The notes beneath the pieces were generated by a model, which had not been told where the DNA came from, searched no databases, and was given only the letters and a program-made list of their open reading frames with translations. A program made the translations under genes and the position numbers. Below are positions 56,452 through 64,000 of a stretch of DNA of 64,000 nucleotides, piece after piece. Each line of letters starts with the position of its first letter. The first letter of the stretch is position 1. The stretch lies in contig CAZLYK010000013.1 in assembly GCA_964563495.1 (NCBI GenBank), positions 1-64,000 of the forward strand, written 5' to 3'. This DNA is from CAZLYK01 sp964563495. GTDB taxonomy: Bacteria; Acidobacteriota; Blastocatellia; RBC074.

Positions 56452-57876
56452 ATGATGACTCGACGTGAATTGATCTTCCGCGCCGGAGCCGGTTTTTCAG
56501 GACTGGCCCTCGCAGCGCTTCTCGCGGAGGATGGGCTGCTGGCTGCGGCCCCAGGAACAGATTCCGAGAAGAGGCGCAATCCCCTGGCCCCCAGGGAGCC
56601 GCATTTCAAAGCGCGCGCCAAATCCGTGATCTTTCTTTTTATGTATGGCGGGCCGAGCCAGGTAGACCTTTTTGATCCCAAACCCGAACTCACGCGTCAC
56701 CACGGAAAGCCGATGACAGGCAAGGGGGAGGTCGAAGTCTTCTTCGGCAACCCCGGTAGTCTCATGGCTTCGCCGTATCGGTTCAGAAAGCACGGTCAAT
56801 CCGGAATCGAAGTCTCGGAGCTCTATCCGCTCCTCGCCCAGCGGATCGATGATCTCTGCATGGTCAGGTCGGTCTATACGACCAGCAACAATCATTCACC
56901 GGCTATCTTTCAGCTGAATAGCGGGAACATGCGGCCGGGCAACCCGTCGTTGGGTTCCTGGGTGACTTACGGATTGGGCAGTTTCAATGAGAACCTCCCG
57001 GCTTATATTGTCATGTACGACTGGCGCGGCGGCCCGATCGGGGGCGCACCGAACTGGAGCAGCGGCTTTATGCCCGCGGCATATCAGGGAACGGCGTTTC
57101 GATCCGGGAACACACCGATCGTCGATCTCAATCCGCCGAAATGGGTAGATCCGCATCTACAACGCGCTGAGATCGATCTGATACAGAAGCTCAATCAGGA
57201 GCACCTCAAATCTCACCAGGGAAATTCAGATCTGGATGCGCGAATCGCGGCCTACGAGCTGGCTTTTCAGATGCAAACTCACGCTCCCGAAGCGGTCGAT
57301 CTGACCGGGGAGACCGAAGCGACAAAGAAGCTTTACGGGATTGGGGAAAAGCCAACGGACTATTTCGGACGCCAGTGCCTGATCGCTCGCAGGCTGGTGG
57401 AAAAAGGCGTCAGATTCATTCAGCTTTATAGCGGCGGAGGCCATCAACAGGAATCCTGGGACGCCCATTATGGTTTGGACGAAAACCATCGTCTGCACTG
57501 CACCGAAACCGACAAGCCGATAGCGGGGTTGATCAGCGATCTCAAATCGCGAGGACTGCTCGATTCGACCTTGATCGTCTGGGGCGGGGAATTCGGGCGG
57601 ATGCCGATTTCACAATCGGCGATCGGGCGAGATCACAACCCCCACGGGTTCACCATGTGGTTCGCCGGCGGCGGAATCAAGGGCGGGCAGGTCATCGGCG
57701 CCACGGATGAATTTGGTTACAAAGCCGTGGAAGAACCATACTCGGTCCACGACATTCACGCGACCATCCTTAGCGCCATGGGGCTCGACCACCGGAAACT
57801 GACCTATTATTACGGCGGGCGCGACCAGAGGCTGACCAACTTCGGCGGCGATCCGATCCTCAAACTCTTTGCCTGA
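56452..57876 (+). CDS. Tat-exported DUF1501 protein (second copy)
   Basis: From ATG 56452 (GAGGA 6 bases upstream) the product is 474 residues with a Tat signal (TRRELIFRAGAGFSGLALAA). The DUF1501 body contains [60 protein letters not shown] and DHNPHGFTMWFAGGGIKGGQ. Unlike the copy at 37467, no DUF1553 gene precedes it; its neighbours are DUF937 and an ATE-like gene. The histidines of GGGHQQESWDAHYG and GRDHNPHG could bind metal. Function unknown. Confidence 0.92.
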   Translation: MMTRRELIFRAGAGFSGLALAALLAEDGLLAAAPGTDSEKRRNPLAPREPHFKARAKSVIFLFMYGGPSQVDLFDPKPELTRHHGKPMTGKGEVEVFFGNPGSLMASPYRFRKHGQSGIEVSELYPLLAQRIDDLCMVRSVYTTSNNHSPAIFQLNSGNMRPGNPSLGSWVTYGLGSFNENLPAYIVMYDWRGGPIGGAPNWSSGFMPAAYQGTAFRSGNTPIVDLNPPKWVDPHLQRAEIDLIQKLNQEHLKSHQGNSDLDARIAAYELAFQMQTHAPEAVDLTGETEATKKLYGIGEKPTDYFGRQCLIARRLVEKGVRFIQLYSGGGHQQESWDAHYGLDENHRLHCTETDKPIAGLISDLKSRGLLDSTLIVWGGEFGRMPISQSAIGRDHNPHGFTMWFAGGGIKGGQVIGATDEFGYKAVEEPYSVHDIHATILSAMGLDHRKLTYYYGGRDQRLTNFGGDPILKLFA

Positions 57877-57883
57877 CAGAGAG

Positions 57884-58606
57884 ATGTTCTTACTCGATCA
57901 AAATTTTTATTGCCACAATGTTCAGCCTGATCAGATGGATGCATTGTGGGCAGAGGGGTGGAGACATTTCGGCACTGAGTTTTTCCGGTATTCGGTCGCC
58001 TTCCACACCGGCCGCATCTTTACCGTCGTTCCGCTTCGCATCGACCTGAGCCGATTCTCCATTTCGCGCAGCCAAAAGCGGGTGCTCGCGAGGAATCGCG
58101 ACCTGAGCGTCGTGATCAGAGATTCGTTTATCGACAGGATAAAAGAAGATCTCTTCGAGCGGCACAAGCAGAGATTCAAATCCCACGTCCCGGATTCGCT
58201 TTTTGATTTTCTCTCGCCGAGCCCGTCGGACACCCCGTGTCGCAATCGGGAGATCTCCGTCTATACGGGAGAGCGATTGATCGCGGTAAGTTTTCTCGAT
58301 TTAGGGCGGACGGCCACCTCAGCCGTCTACGCCATGTTCGACCCGGCCGAATCAAGTCGCAGTCTCGGTATCTTCACCATCCTCGAAGGCATACGCTATT
58401 CGCGCTCTCTCGATTGCCGTTACTATTACCCGGGTTATGCCTACCGGGAGCCATCGATCTACGATTACAAGAAGAACTTTCTCGGCCTCGAATATTATGA
58501 CTGGGAGTCCGGCTGGAAGTCGTTCAGCCGGCCATTGCATAAAATCGAGCGGGGCTCGCTCTGGGATTCGGACGATGTGAAAATTCAGACCACGGGTGAC
58601 CATTAA
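57884..58606 (+). CDS. ATE-like aminoacyl-tRNA-protein transferase homologue without the cysteine cluster
   Basis: The 240-residue protein (ATG 57884, AGAGAG upstream) resembles arginyl/leucyl-tRNA-protein transferases (ATE1/Bpt). The N-terminal half reads ALWAEGWRHFGTEFFRYS, then PLRIDLSRFSISRSQKRVLA and RNRDL. The C-terminal half has VSFLDLGRTATSAVYAMFDP, SLGIFTILEGIRYSR and YYYPGYAYREPSIYDYKKNF. ATE family members usually carry a cluster of Cys between the GWRxxG segment and the SRSQRR-like motif; here that interval (SVAFHTGRIFTVV) has none. Family enzymes add Arg or Leu to N-termini in the N-degron pathway. Whether this one is active is uncertain. It lies 7 bases after the DUF1501 gene. 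Confidence 0.8.
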   Translation: MFLLDQNFYCHNVQPDQMDALWAEGWRHFGTEFFRYSVAFHTGRIFTVVPLRIDLSRFSISRSQKRVLARNRDLSVVIRDSFIDRIKEDLFERHKQRFKSHVPDSLFDFLSPSPSDTPCRNREISVYTGERLIAVSFLDLGRTATSAVYAMFDPAESSRSLGIFTILEGIRYSRSLDCRYYYPGYAYREPSIYDYKKNFLGLEYYDWESGWKSFSRPLHKIERGSLWDSDDVKIQTTGDH

Positions 58607-59591
58607 AATGAAGAGGGTTCGTTGGGGGATTTTAAGCACTTCGAAATTTGCGCTGACCAATATGATTCCCGCCCTGAAGAATTGCGCGGAGAGCGAACTT
58701 GCGGCGATCAGCTCTCGGGATCTGGTCAGGGCTGAGCAGGCAGCCGGCCGTTTTGGCATTCCAAAAGCTTACGGTTCGTATGAGGAATTGCTGGCCGATC
58801 CTGAGATCGAGGTGATCTATAATCCGATGCCGAACCATCTGCACGTGCCATTTTCGATCAAGGCGCTCCAGGCCGGCAAGCACGTTCTCTGCGAGAAACC
58901 GATCGGGCTGAGCTCGAGCGAAGCTCAGCAACTGCTCGATGCGTCGAAGAGGCATGCTGAGCTAAAGGTCATGGAGGCGTTTATGTATCGTCATCACCCG
59001 CAGTGGCAGCGGGCGAAGCAGCTGGTCGATGACGGTCAGATCGGAGAGCTGCGGACCATCCACTCGGTCTTTTCATACTTCAACACAGACCCGGCTAATA
59101 TCCGCAATCAGGCGGGCATCGGCGGAGGCGGATTAATGGATATCGGCTGTTACAATATCTCCCTCTCGCGATTTATCTTTGGTTCGGAGCCGGAGCGCGT
59201 CCTGGGGACTGTCGATTACGACCCGGGGTTCCGGGTCGACCGCCTGGTTTCGGGCATCCTCGAGTTCGGCGGTGGGACCGCGACTTTCACCTGTTCGACA
59301 CAGCTCTCGCCGTATCAGCGGGTCAATATCTTCGGGACAAAGGGAAGGATCGAAATCGAGATCCCCTTCAACGCTCCACCCGATCGCCCTTGCCGGATGT
59401 GGCATCAATTCGAGGACCGGGTTGAAGAGATAGTTTTCGGGGTTTGCAACCAGTACACAATTCAGGCTGACCTATTTTCTCGGGCTATCATCAACGGCAC
59501 GCCGGTGCCCACGCCGCTCGAAGACGCTGTCGCCAACATGAGAGTGATCGAGGCGGTCTTTGAAAGCGCCCGACAAAAAACACGGGATTGA
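58596..59591 (+). CDS. Cytoplasmic Gfo/Idh/MocA family oxidoreductase
   Basis: The 331-residue protein has no signal peptide. It starts VRWGILSTSKFALTNMIPAL, then VIYNPMPNHLHVPFSIKALQ, the EKP signature HVLCEKPIGLS, VMEAFMYRHHPQWQRAKQL and GGGGLMDIGCYNISLSRFIF. The pattern is closest to NADP-dependent xylose/glucose 1-dehydrogenase-like and glucose-fructose oxidoreductase-like members. GTG at 58596 overlaps the ATE-like gene; ATG at 58608 is the alternative, starting just after its stop. Substrate is unknown. It belongs to the same run of closely spaced genes. Confidence 0.88.
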   Translation: MTIKMKRVRWGILSTSKFALTNMIPALKNCAESELAAISSRDLVRAEQAAGRFGIPKAYGSYEELLADPEIEVIYNPMPNHLHVPFSIKALQAGKHVLCEKPIGLSSSEAQQLLDASKRHAELKVMEAFMYRHHPQWQRAKQLVDDGQIGELRTIHSVFSYFNTDPANIRNQAGIGGGGLMDIGCYNISLSRFIFGSEPERVLGTVDYDPGFRVDRLVSGILEFGGGTATFTCSTQLSPYQRVNIFGTKGRIEIEIPFNAPPDRPCRMWHQFEDRVEEIVFGVCNQYTIQADLFSRAIINGTPVPTPLEDAVANMRVIEAVFESARQKTRD

Positions 59592-59632
59592 CCAGATTGC
59601 CGCCGGATTTGACCAGATTTTTTCCGGGTGTT
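59583..59632. repeat. AGGATT-family single arm, copy L, spanning a gene junction
   Basis: GGGATTGACCAGATTGCC and CCGGATTTGACCAGATTTTT match the arm of copy H (GGATTTGACCAGA). It contains the TGA of the oxidoreductase gene and the TTG codons that can start the next gene, so part of the next protein's leader comes from the repeat. Confidence 0.7.
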
Positions 59633-60985
59633 TTTGCGACGCTATGTTTGATTACCTCGTCCTTACTTGCCGGACCGCAGCAAGTCGATCCGGAGGATGA
59701 GCATCCTGCTTCGCAATCACCCCAGACCGCGGGCTCTCAGCCGACGCGCTGGCAATGGTCATTCTCGATTCGCAACCGCACCGGCTTTCGCACCAACGAA
59801 CCGCGCGTTTTCCAGATGTCGCGAACTTTTTTGGAGGCGAAGGGCATTTATAAGATCTCCGAAGACTGGAAGCTCACGCTCGAAGGCCGAGCTCATTTTG
59901 ATCCGGTCGAGCGGCTCGGCTACCCGAAGTCGGTCTGGTTCGACCCTCGCCAGTTTTTGCTCGATGGGAAGATAAAAAAAGCCGACGTTAAGCTGGGTTT
60001 GCAACAGGTCGTCTGGGGACAGTCCGACGGTTTGCGTGTGCTGGATGTGATCAATCCCCTGGATTATCGTGAGTTTATCCTCGAAGACTTTATCGATTCG
60101 CGTCGCCCTTTATGGCTGGTCCGGGTTGAGACGCCGATCGAAAAAGGATCATTACAGCTGATCTGGGTTCCGTATTTTGCTCCCGGCCGTTTGCCCGGGG
60201 CTGAAAGTGAGTTTGGCCTGGGAAAGAGCTTCGGGCTCGGCTTGATCGGTGCCGGATCGGGCGACCCGAATCCTTGGCCGCCGCCAATAAGTGTCGAGCC
60301 TGCCAGGCGTCCGGGGTACCGGCTCAAGTCATCTCAGGCCGGCGCGCGTTACAGTCGCAGCATTGGTTCGTGGGATCTGACAGCCAATTACTTTTACGGT
60401 TGGGACGATGTTCCGACATCGTATCTGCAAATTAAAGAGGTGAAGCCCGATCAGCCTTTGCCGTCACTGGTCTTCGCTCCGCGCTTTGATCGCAAGGAGA
60501 TTTTTGGCGGCACTGCCGCGACTAATTTTGGTCCCCTGGTTTTGCGGATGGAACTTGGCTGGAATCGCGACAAAGCCGCTGCCGTCAAGGCGAGCGCGCC
60601 GGCCACCGGGTTCGAAAAGTTCGGACTGTTTTCGAGTGTCGCCGGGTTGGACTATTCTGTCAGGACCTGGCTTTGGGTGAGCGGTCAATACTTCCTTCAA
60701 TTCATCTCGGCGCCGCAGGAGAGGTTGCTCTTTCCACGCAACAATCATCTGGTTTCGCTCTCTTTAAGAACCAATTTCTTTCGTGATACGTTGCGGCCGG
60801 AGTTTTTCCTGCTTACCGGAATCAATCAGAAACAGTACATGATCCGTCCCCGGCTGACCAAAGTTCTTAGCGACCGCTGGAGCATAGGGCTGGGCGCCGA
60901 TTTTCTGGGTGGGAGGCGAACCAATATTTTCGGCTATTTTGAGACACGCGATAGAATCGTCTTTGAACTCAAGTGGATGAAGTGA
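59588..60985 (+). CDS. DUF1302-like outer-membrane protein
   Basis: The 465-residue protein resembles DUF1302: QFLLDGKIKKADVKLGLQQV, VWGQSDGLRVLDVINPLDYR, EFILEDFIDSRRPLWLVRVE, then alternating beta strands ending RDRIVFELKWMK, consistent with an outer-membrane beta-barrel. The start is uncertain: TTG at 59588, 59597 or 59609 all lie in repeat copy L, and the hydrophobic signal core is FFPGVFATLCLITSSLLAG. No ATG is available before that core. DUF1302 proteins are often linked to export or uptake of hydrophobic or polymeric compounds; the role here is unknown. It overlaps the oxidoreductase stop. Confidence 0.75.
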   Translation: MTRLPPDLTRFFPGVFATLCLITSSLLAGPQQVDPEDEHPASQSPQTAGSQPTRWQWSFSIRNRTGFRTNEPRVFQMSRTFLEAKGIYKISEDWKLTLEGRAHFDPVERLGYPKSVWFDPRQFLLDGKIKKADVKLGLQQVVWGQSDGLRVLDVINPLDYREFILEDFIDSRRPLWLVRVETPIEKGSLQLIWVPYFAPGRLPGAESEFGLGKSFGLGLIGAGSGDPNPWPPPISVEPARRPGYRLKSSQAGARYSRSIGSWDLTANYFYGWDDVPTSYLQIKEVKPDQPLPSLVFAPRFDRKEIFGGTAATNFGPLVLRMELGWNRDKAAAVKASAPATGFEKFGLFSSVAGLDYSVRTWLWVSGQYFLQFISAPQERLLFPRNNHLVSLSLRTNFFRDTLRPEFFLLTGINQKQYMIRPRLTKVLSDRWSIGLGADFLGGRRTNIFGYFETRDRIVFELKWMK

Positions 60986-60997
60986 CTGGAATTGTTC

Positions 60998-61046
60998 TAT
61001 TCCTGTTTAATCTTTCTTCAAATCTTGTTAATCATGTCTGTTGAAA
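60998..61046. repeat. Degenerate AGGATT-family arm, copy M
   Basis: On the minus strand the segment reads ACAGACATGATTAACAAG, then GATTTG and AAGATTAAACAGGAATAG, a degenerate version of the family. The ATG at 61034 lies inside it, in the same place where copy A has CATGTCTA, so that start codon is suspect. Confidence 0.55.
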
Positions 61047-61051
61047 AAAAT

Positions 61052-62602
61052 ATGACCAATACCTCCTCCAAGACTCCCGTCACTCCAAAGGATGCGGCTG
61101 CGATGATCCTCTTGCGTGATCCGGATGATCCAAAAGTCTTTTGGGTCAAGCGCGCGCGGACCCTGGCTTTTATGGGAAGTTATCACGCCTTTCCCGGAGG
61201 GCAGCGGGATGCGGCGGATTCAGAAGTGCCGATCCTGAACGAACAAGCGCTGGCAGATGTTGTCATGCGTGTCGCGGCGATCCGTGAAATTTTTGAAGAG
61301 ACAGGCGTGCTCATCGCCCGTGGAGCCGAAAATCTGTCGCCGGAGAAGCTTGCCGCCATGCGAGAGGAAGTGAGCCTCGATCAGCTCACTTTCCGCGAGA
61401 TGCTTGAGCGTGAAGGGCTGTTGTTGGATGCCGGTTTGCTCCGGGAGGCGCCGCGCTGGGTGACTCCTCCACAAATGCCACGCCGCTACGATACGCGATT
61501 TTATTCGGCCTGGCTCCCGGAAGGGCAGGAGACCGAAATTATCCCGGGCGAATTGGAGTTGGGGGAATGGCTGCGCCCGAATGAGGCTCTCCAGCGATGG
61601 ATCGACGGTGAATGTTTAATCGTGACGCCTATCTTCTTCGCCCTGCAGGTGCTGGCTGAAGGGATAGAAGATTTCACAGAGCGCATGCACGGCATCTCAC
61701 AGGAAGAGCGAGATCACCTTGAACGCCGGATCGAGATAAGATACGGCTTTTACCTCTGCCCGCTGCGCACGCCGACTATTCCTCCCGCGACCCATACCAA
61801 CTGCTACCTGGTCGGCGGCGACGAAATGGTCGTGATCGACCCCGGGTCGCCATACCCGGATCAGCAGGCGGTACTCGACGTCGTGATCGAAAAGCTTCTC
61901 GATCAGGGCCGCTCCATTCGCGAAATCATGATCACGCACCTGCACCCCGACCATATCGGCGGCGTTGTCCATTTGTCGAAAAAATTCAACCTGCCGGTCG
62001 CAGCTCATCGGCTGACGGCTGAAGCCATCGCCGGTGAGATTCGAGTCGATCGATTGATAGAGGATGGCGATTTGATCGAACTCAGCGAAAAATCGACCGG
62101 CCTGAGCTGGAAGCTTCGTGCCATGTGGACACCGGGTCACGCACGCGGTCACCTTAGCTTTTATGAAGAGCGGACCGGCACATTGCTGACCGGCGATTGC
62201 GTCGTCGGGTTTGGCACTGTGGTCATCGCCCCGCCGGAAGGCGACATGAATGATTATCTCGCTTCATTGCGTCGGTATCTGGATCTTCCGCGTCTGACCG
62301 CTCTCATGCCCGGGCACGGCCCGGTCCTTGCCGATGCTCGCAGCAGGATCGAAGAGTACATCGCTCACCGGCTCGACCGCGAAAATCAGATCATCGCGGC
62401 ATTGCAGGCCGGCGCGCAATCAATCCCCGAGGTCGTCAAAATCGTCTACACCGATGTGCCGGAAGCGATGCATCAACTGGCCGAACTGTCGGTGCTCGCC
62501 CATCTGGATAAGCTTGTCAACGAGGGGAAGGTCGAAAGACACAACGATCATTATCTGGTAAAATCCTCGACATATCCTCTCAATCCTGATGTTGATAAAT
62601 GA
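61052..62602 (+). CDS. Nudix hydrolase domain fused to a LACTB2-like metallo-beta-lactamase domain
   Basis: From ATG 61052 the product is 516 residues (ATG 61034 is possible but repeat-derived). The N-terminal half (about 1-215) is a NUDT19-like Nudix domain: MILLRDPDDPKVFWVKRART, YHAFPGGQRDAADSE and AAIREIFEETGVLIARG, with an insertion between the GG and REXXEEXG halves of the Nudix box. The C-terminal half (about 240-500) is a metallo-beta-lactamase with THLHPDHIGG, TPGHARGHLSFYEER, TGDCVVGFG and LMPGHGPV, then a winged-helix-like tail typical of LACTB2. Nudix enzymes cleave nucleoside-diphosphate linkages (NUDT19 acts on CoA esters); LACTB2 is a ribonuclease. The combined role is unknown. 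Confidence 0.88.
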   Translation: MTNTSSKTPVTPKDAAAMILLRDPDDPKVFWVKRARTLAFMGSYHAFPGGQRDAADSEVPILNEQALADVVMRVAAIREIFEETGVLIARGAENLSPEKLAAMREEVSLDQLTFREMLEREGLLLDAGLLREAPRWVTPPQMPRRYDTRFYSAWLPEGQETEIIPGELELGEWLRPNEALQRWIDGECLIVTPIFFALQVLAEGIEDFTERMHGISQEERDHLERRIEIRYGFYLCPLRTPTIPPATHTNCYLVGGDEMVVIDPGSPYPDQQAVLDVVIEKLLDQGRSIREIMITHLHPDHIGGVVHLSKKFNLPVAAHRLTAEAIAGEIRVDRLIEDGDLIELSEKSTGLSWKLRAMWTPGHARGHLSFYEERTGTLLTGDCVVGFGTVVIAPPEGDMNDYLASLRRYLDLPRLTALMPGHGPVLADARSRIEEYIAHRLDRENQIIAALQAGAQSIPEVVKIVYTDVPEAMHQLAELSVLAHLDKLVNEGKVERHNDHYLVKSSTYPLNPDVDK

Positions 62603-62614
62603 AAGGGAGAATCC

Positions 62615-63958
62615 ATGACCAAGCGACCCCTGCTCAGTCGAGTTATCCTCTTGATTGTCGGGACCGTGGCCGCCGGATTGATCGGTTCACCGGCCTCCTC
62701 GATCGCCCAATCCAATTCATACCATCCGGCTCCGGAAAATCTTGACTCGCGCCGCTGGTTTCAGGATGCGAAATTCGGCTTGTTCGTCCATTGGGGCGTC
62801 TACAGCGTCCTTGGCAAAGGCGAGTGGGTCATGAACAACGACAAGATCCCGATCGCCGAGTATCAAAAACTGCCGCCGCGGTTCAATCCGACCGAGTTTG
62901 ACCCGGCTGAATGGGTTGGGCTGGTCAAGGCCGCCGGGATGAATTACATCACGATTACGAGCAAGCATCACGACGGCTTTGCCATGTTCGATTCTCATTT
63001 GACCGATTGGGACATAGTCGATCGCACGCCGTACAAAAAAGACCCTCTCAAGCTGCTTGCCGAAGAATGCCGCAAGCAGGGAGTCAAGCTCTTCTTCTAT
63101 TACTCGCAGTTGGACTGGCATCATGCGGACTATTTTCCGCGCGGGCGAACCGGGACCACCGCCGCGCGACCTGAGAGCGGTGAATGGGGCAAATACATCG
63201 ATTTTATGGATGGTCAGTTAACCGAGCTGCTGACCAATTACGGGCCGATCGGCGGCATCTGGTTTGATGGGATGTGGGACAAACCGCAGGCTGATTGGCG
63301 ATTGGAGAAGACATACAAGCTGATCCACGATCTGCAGCCGGCGGCTCTGGTCGGCTCGAACCACCATCAGAAGCCCATCCCGGGCGAGGACTTTCAGATG
63401 TTTGAAAAAGACCTGCCCGGCGGCAATACGGCAGGCTTCAACACCACTGAGGTCGGCGAGCTGCCCCTCGAGACCTGCGAAACCATCAATACCGCCTGGG
63501 GTTACAATGCCTCCGATAAGAGGTTTAAGAGCACAAAAGATCTGATCCATTATCTGGTCAGGTCGGCAGGGTTCAACGCCAACTTTCTGCTCAATGTCGG
63601 GCCCATGCCCAACGGTAAAATCCAACCGGAGTTCGTCTCCCGTTTGAAAGAAGTCGGCGCCTGGCTGCAGATCAATGGCGAATCGATTTACGGGACGAGA
63701 GGCGGCCCGCTTTCACCACGTCCCTGGGGTGTCACCACACGAAAAGGAAACAAGGTCTACCTGCATATCTTGAATTGGCCCGACCAAATTCTCTCAATGC
63801 CCAAGATGCCGCAGAAGGTCAAATCGGCGAAACTGCTCAAAGACGGCGTCAAAGTGGAATTTCTCGAGCACGACAAGTACGGCTTTTTCATCAAGATTCC
63901 ACAGACCTCGCTCGATCCTTATGACACGGTCGTAGCGCTTGAATTGGCCGGACAATAA
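62615..63958 (+). CDS. Secreted alpha-L-fucosidase (GH29)
   Basis: The 447-residue protein has a signal peptide (LLIVGTVAAGLIGSPASSIA) and the GH29 fold: RRWFQDAKFGLFVHWGVYSV, AGMNYITITSKHHDGFAMFD, KLFFYYSQLDWHHADYFPRG and YGPIGGIWFDGMWDKP, where the Asp of WFDG is the likely catalytic nucleophile. SAGFNANFLLNVGPMPNGKI is the usual C-terminal motif of the barrel, followed by a beta domain. These enzymes remove alpha-L-fucose from glycans with retention. A ribosome-binding site (AAAGGGAGA) precedes the ATG. It follows the Nudix/MBL gene by 12 bases. Confidence 0.93.
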   Translation: MTKRPLLSRVILLIVGTVAAGLIGSPASSIAQSNSYHPAPENLDSRRWFQDAKFGLFVHWGVYSVLGKGEWVMNNDKIPIAEYQKLPPRFNPTEFDPAEWVGLVKAAGMNYITITSKHHDGFAMFDSHLTDWDIVDRTPYKKDPLKLLAEECRKQGVKLFFYYSQLDWHHADYFPRGRTGTTAARPESGEWGKYIDFMDGQLTELLTNYGPIGGIWFDGMWDKPQADWRLEKTYKLIHDLQPAALVGSNHHQKPIPGEDFQMFEKDLPGGNTAGFNTTEVGELPLETCETINTAWGYNASDKRFKSTKDLIHYLVRSAGFNANFLLNVGPMPNGKIQPEFVSRLKEVGAWLQINGESIYGTRGGPLSPRPWGVTTRKGNKVYLHILNWPDQILSMPKMPQKVKSAKLLKDGVKVEFLEHDKYGFFIKIPQTSLDPYDTVVALELAGQ

Positions 63959-64000
63959 CTTGATGCTGGAGGCTGGGTGCTGGGGCCACTTCCCCAGCCT
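63959..64000. other. Window end: partial intergenic sequence
   Basis: Only 42 bases follow the fucosidase stop. They contain CTGGGTGCTGGGGCCACTTCCCCAG, a short inverted repeat (CTGGGG with CCCCAG), possibly the start of a terminator. Confidence 0.4.

Overview
The window looks like chromosomal DNA of an Acidobacteriota bacterium, probably assembled from a metagenome because it has two 100-N scaffold gaps (20980-21079 and 32390-32489). The assignment is an inference from gene content: two very large Oar-type TonB-dependent receptors with an N-terminal carboxypeptidase-like domain, paired DUF1592/DUF1552 and DUF1553/DUF1501 genes, many Tat-exported enzymes, a tricorn protease homologue and moderately high GC. 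I saw no rRNA, tRNA, CRISPR array, phage gene or transposase.

Layout. 1-6941 (minus): an oligogalacturonate-lyase-like propeller, an Oar-type receptor, ApbE flavin transferase and a DoxX protein cut by the window edge. 7357-11229 (plus): Tat-exported sugar isomerase-like protein, Tat-exported Gfo/Idh/MocA oxidoreductase, a small membrane protein and a secreted triple helix-hairpin-helix protein. 11315-18243: GNAT protein (minus), two-subunit aconitase X, TauE/SafE permease and tricorn protease (plus). 18373-24162 (minus): intradiol dioxygenase, secreted hypothetical protein, anti-sigma/ECF sigma pair, large MscS channel. 24356-30051 (plus): DUF1592 and DUF1552 pair, then an esterase/SMP-30 fusion. 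30070-33739: L,D-transpeptidase (minus), then malonyl-CoA synthetase and malonate carrier separated by a gap (plus). 33805-42285 (minus): second Oar-type receptor and a DUF1553-DUF1501 operon. 42411-63958 (all plus): MFS carrier, ribose-type ABC importer, AtoE-like carrier, orphan RND pump, Tat-exported NHL propeller, CruF-like protein, threonine synthase, DUF937 protein, second DUF1501 protein, ATE-like aminoacyl-tRNA-protein transferase, Gfo/Idh/MocA oxidoreductase, DUF1302 outer-membrane protein, Nudix/metallo-beta-lactamase fusion and a GH29 fucosidase.

The genes suggest a heterotroph that takes up and degrades plant or microbial polysaccharide products, peptides, malonate, hydroxyproline-like compounds and short-chain acids, with much of the chemistry outside the cytoplasmic membrane.

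The most unusual signal is not a gene. A family of long palindromic intergenic elements built from AGGATT hexamers recurs about thirteen times. The best copies (18241-18380 and 47351-47488) have perfect arms of 46 and 44 bp around a roughly 50-nt loop. The loops are themselves related and share the core TTNTTGGTTA, also seen in the copy at 53441-53545. In three unrelated genes the stop codon is the TAG at the outer edge of the element, and in several others the longest reading frame begins inside a copy, so naive gene starts there are wrong. A separate group of GC-rich perfect palindromes sits between genes, one of them filling exactly the gap between two convergent stop codons.
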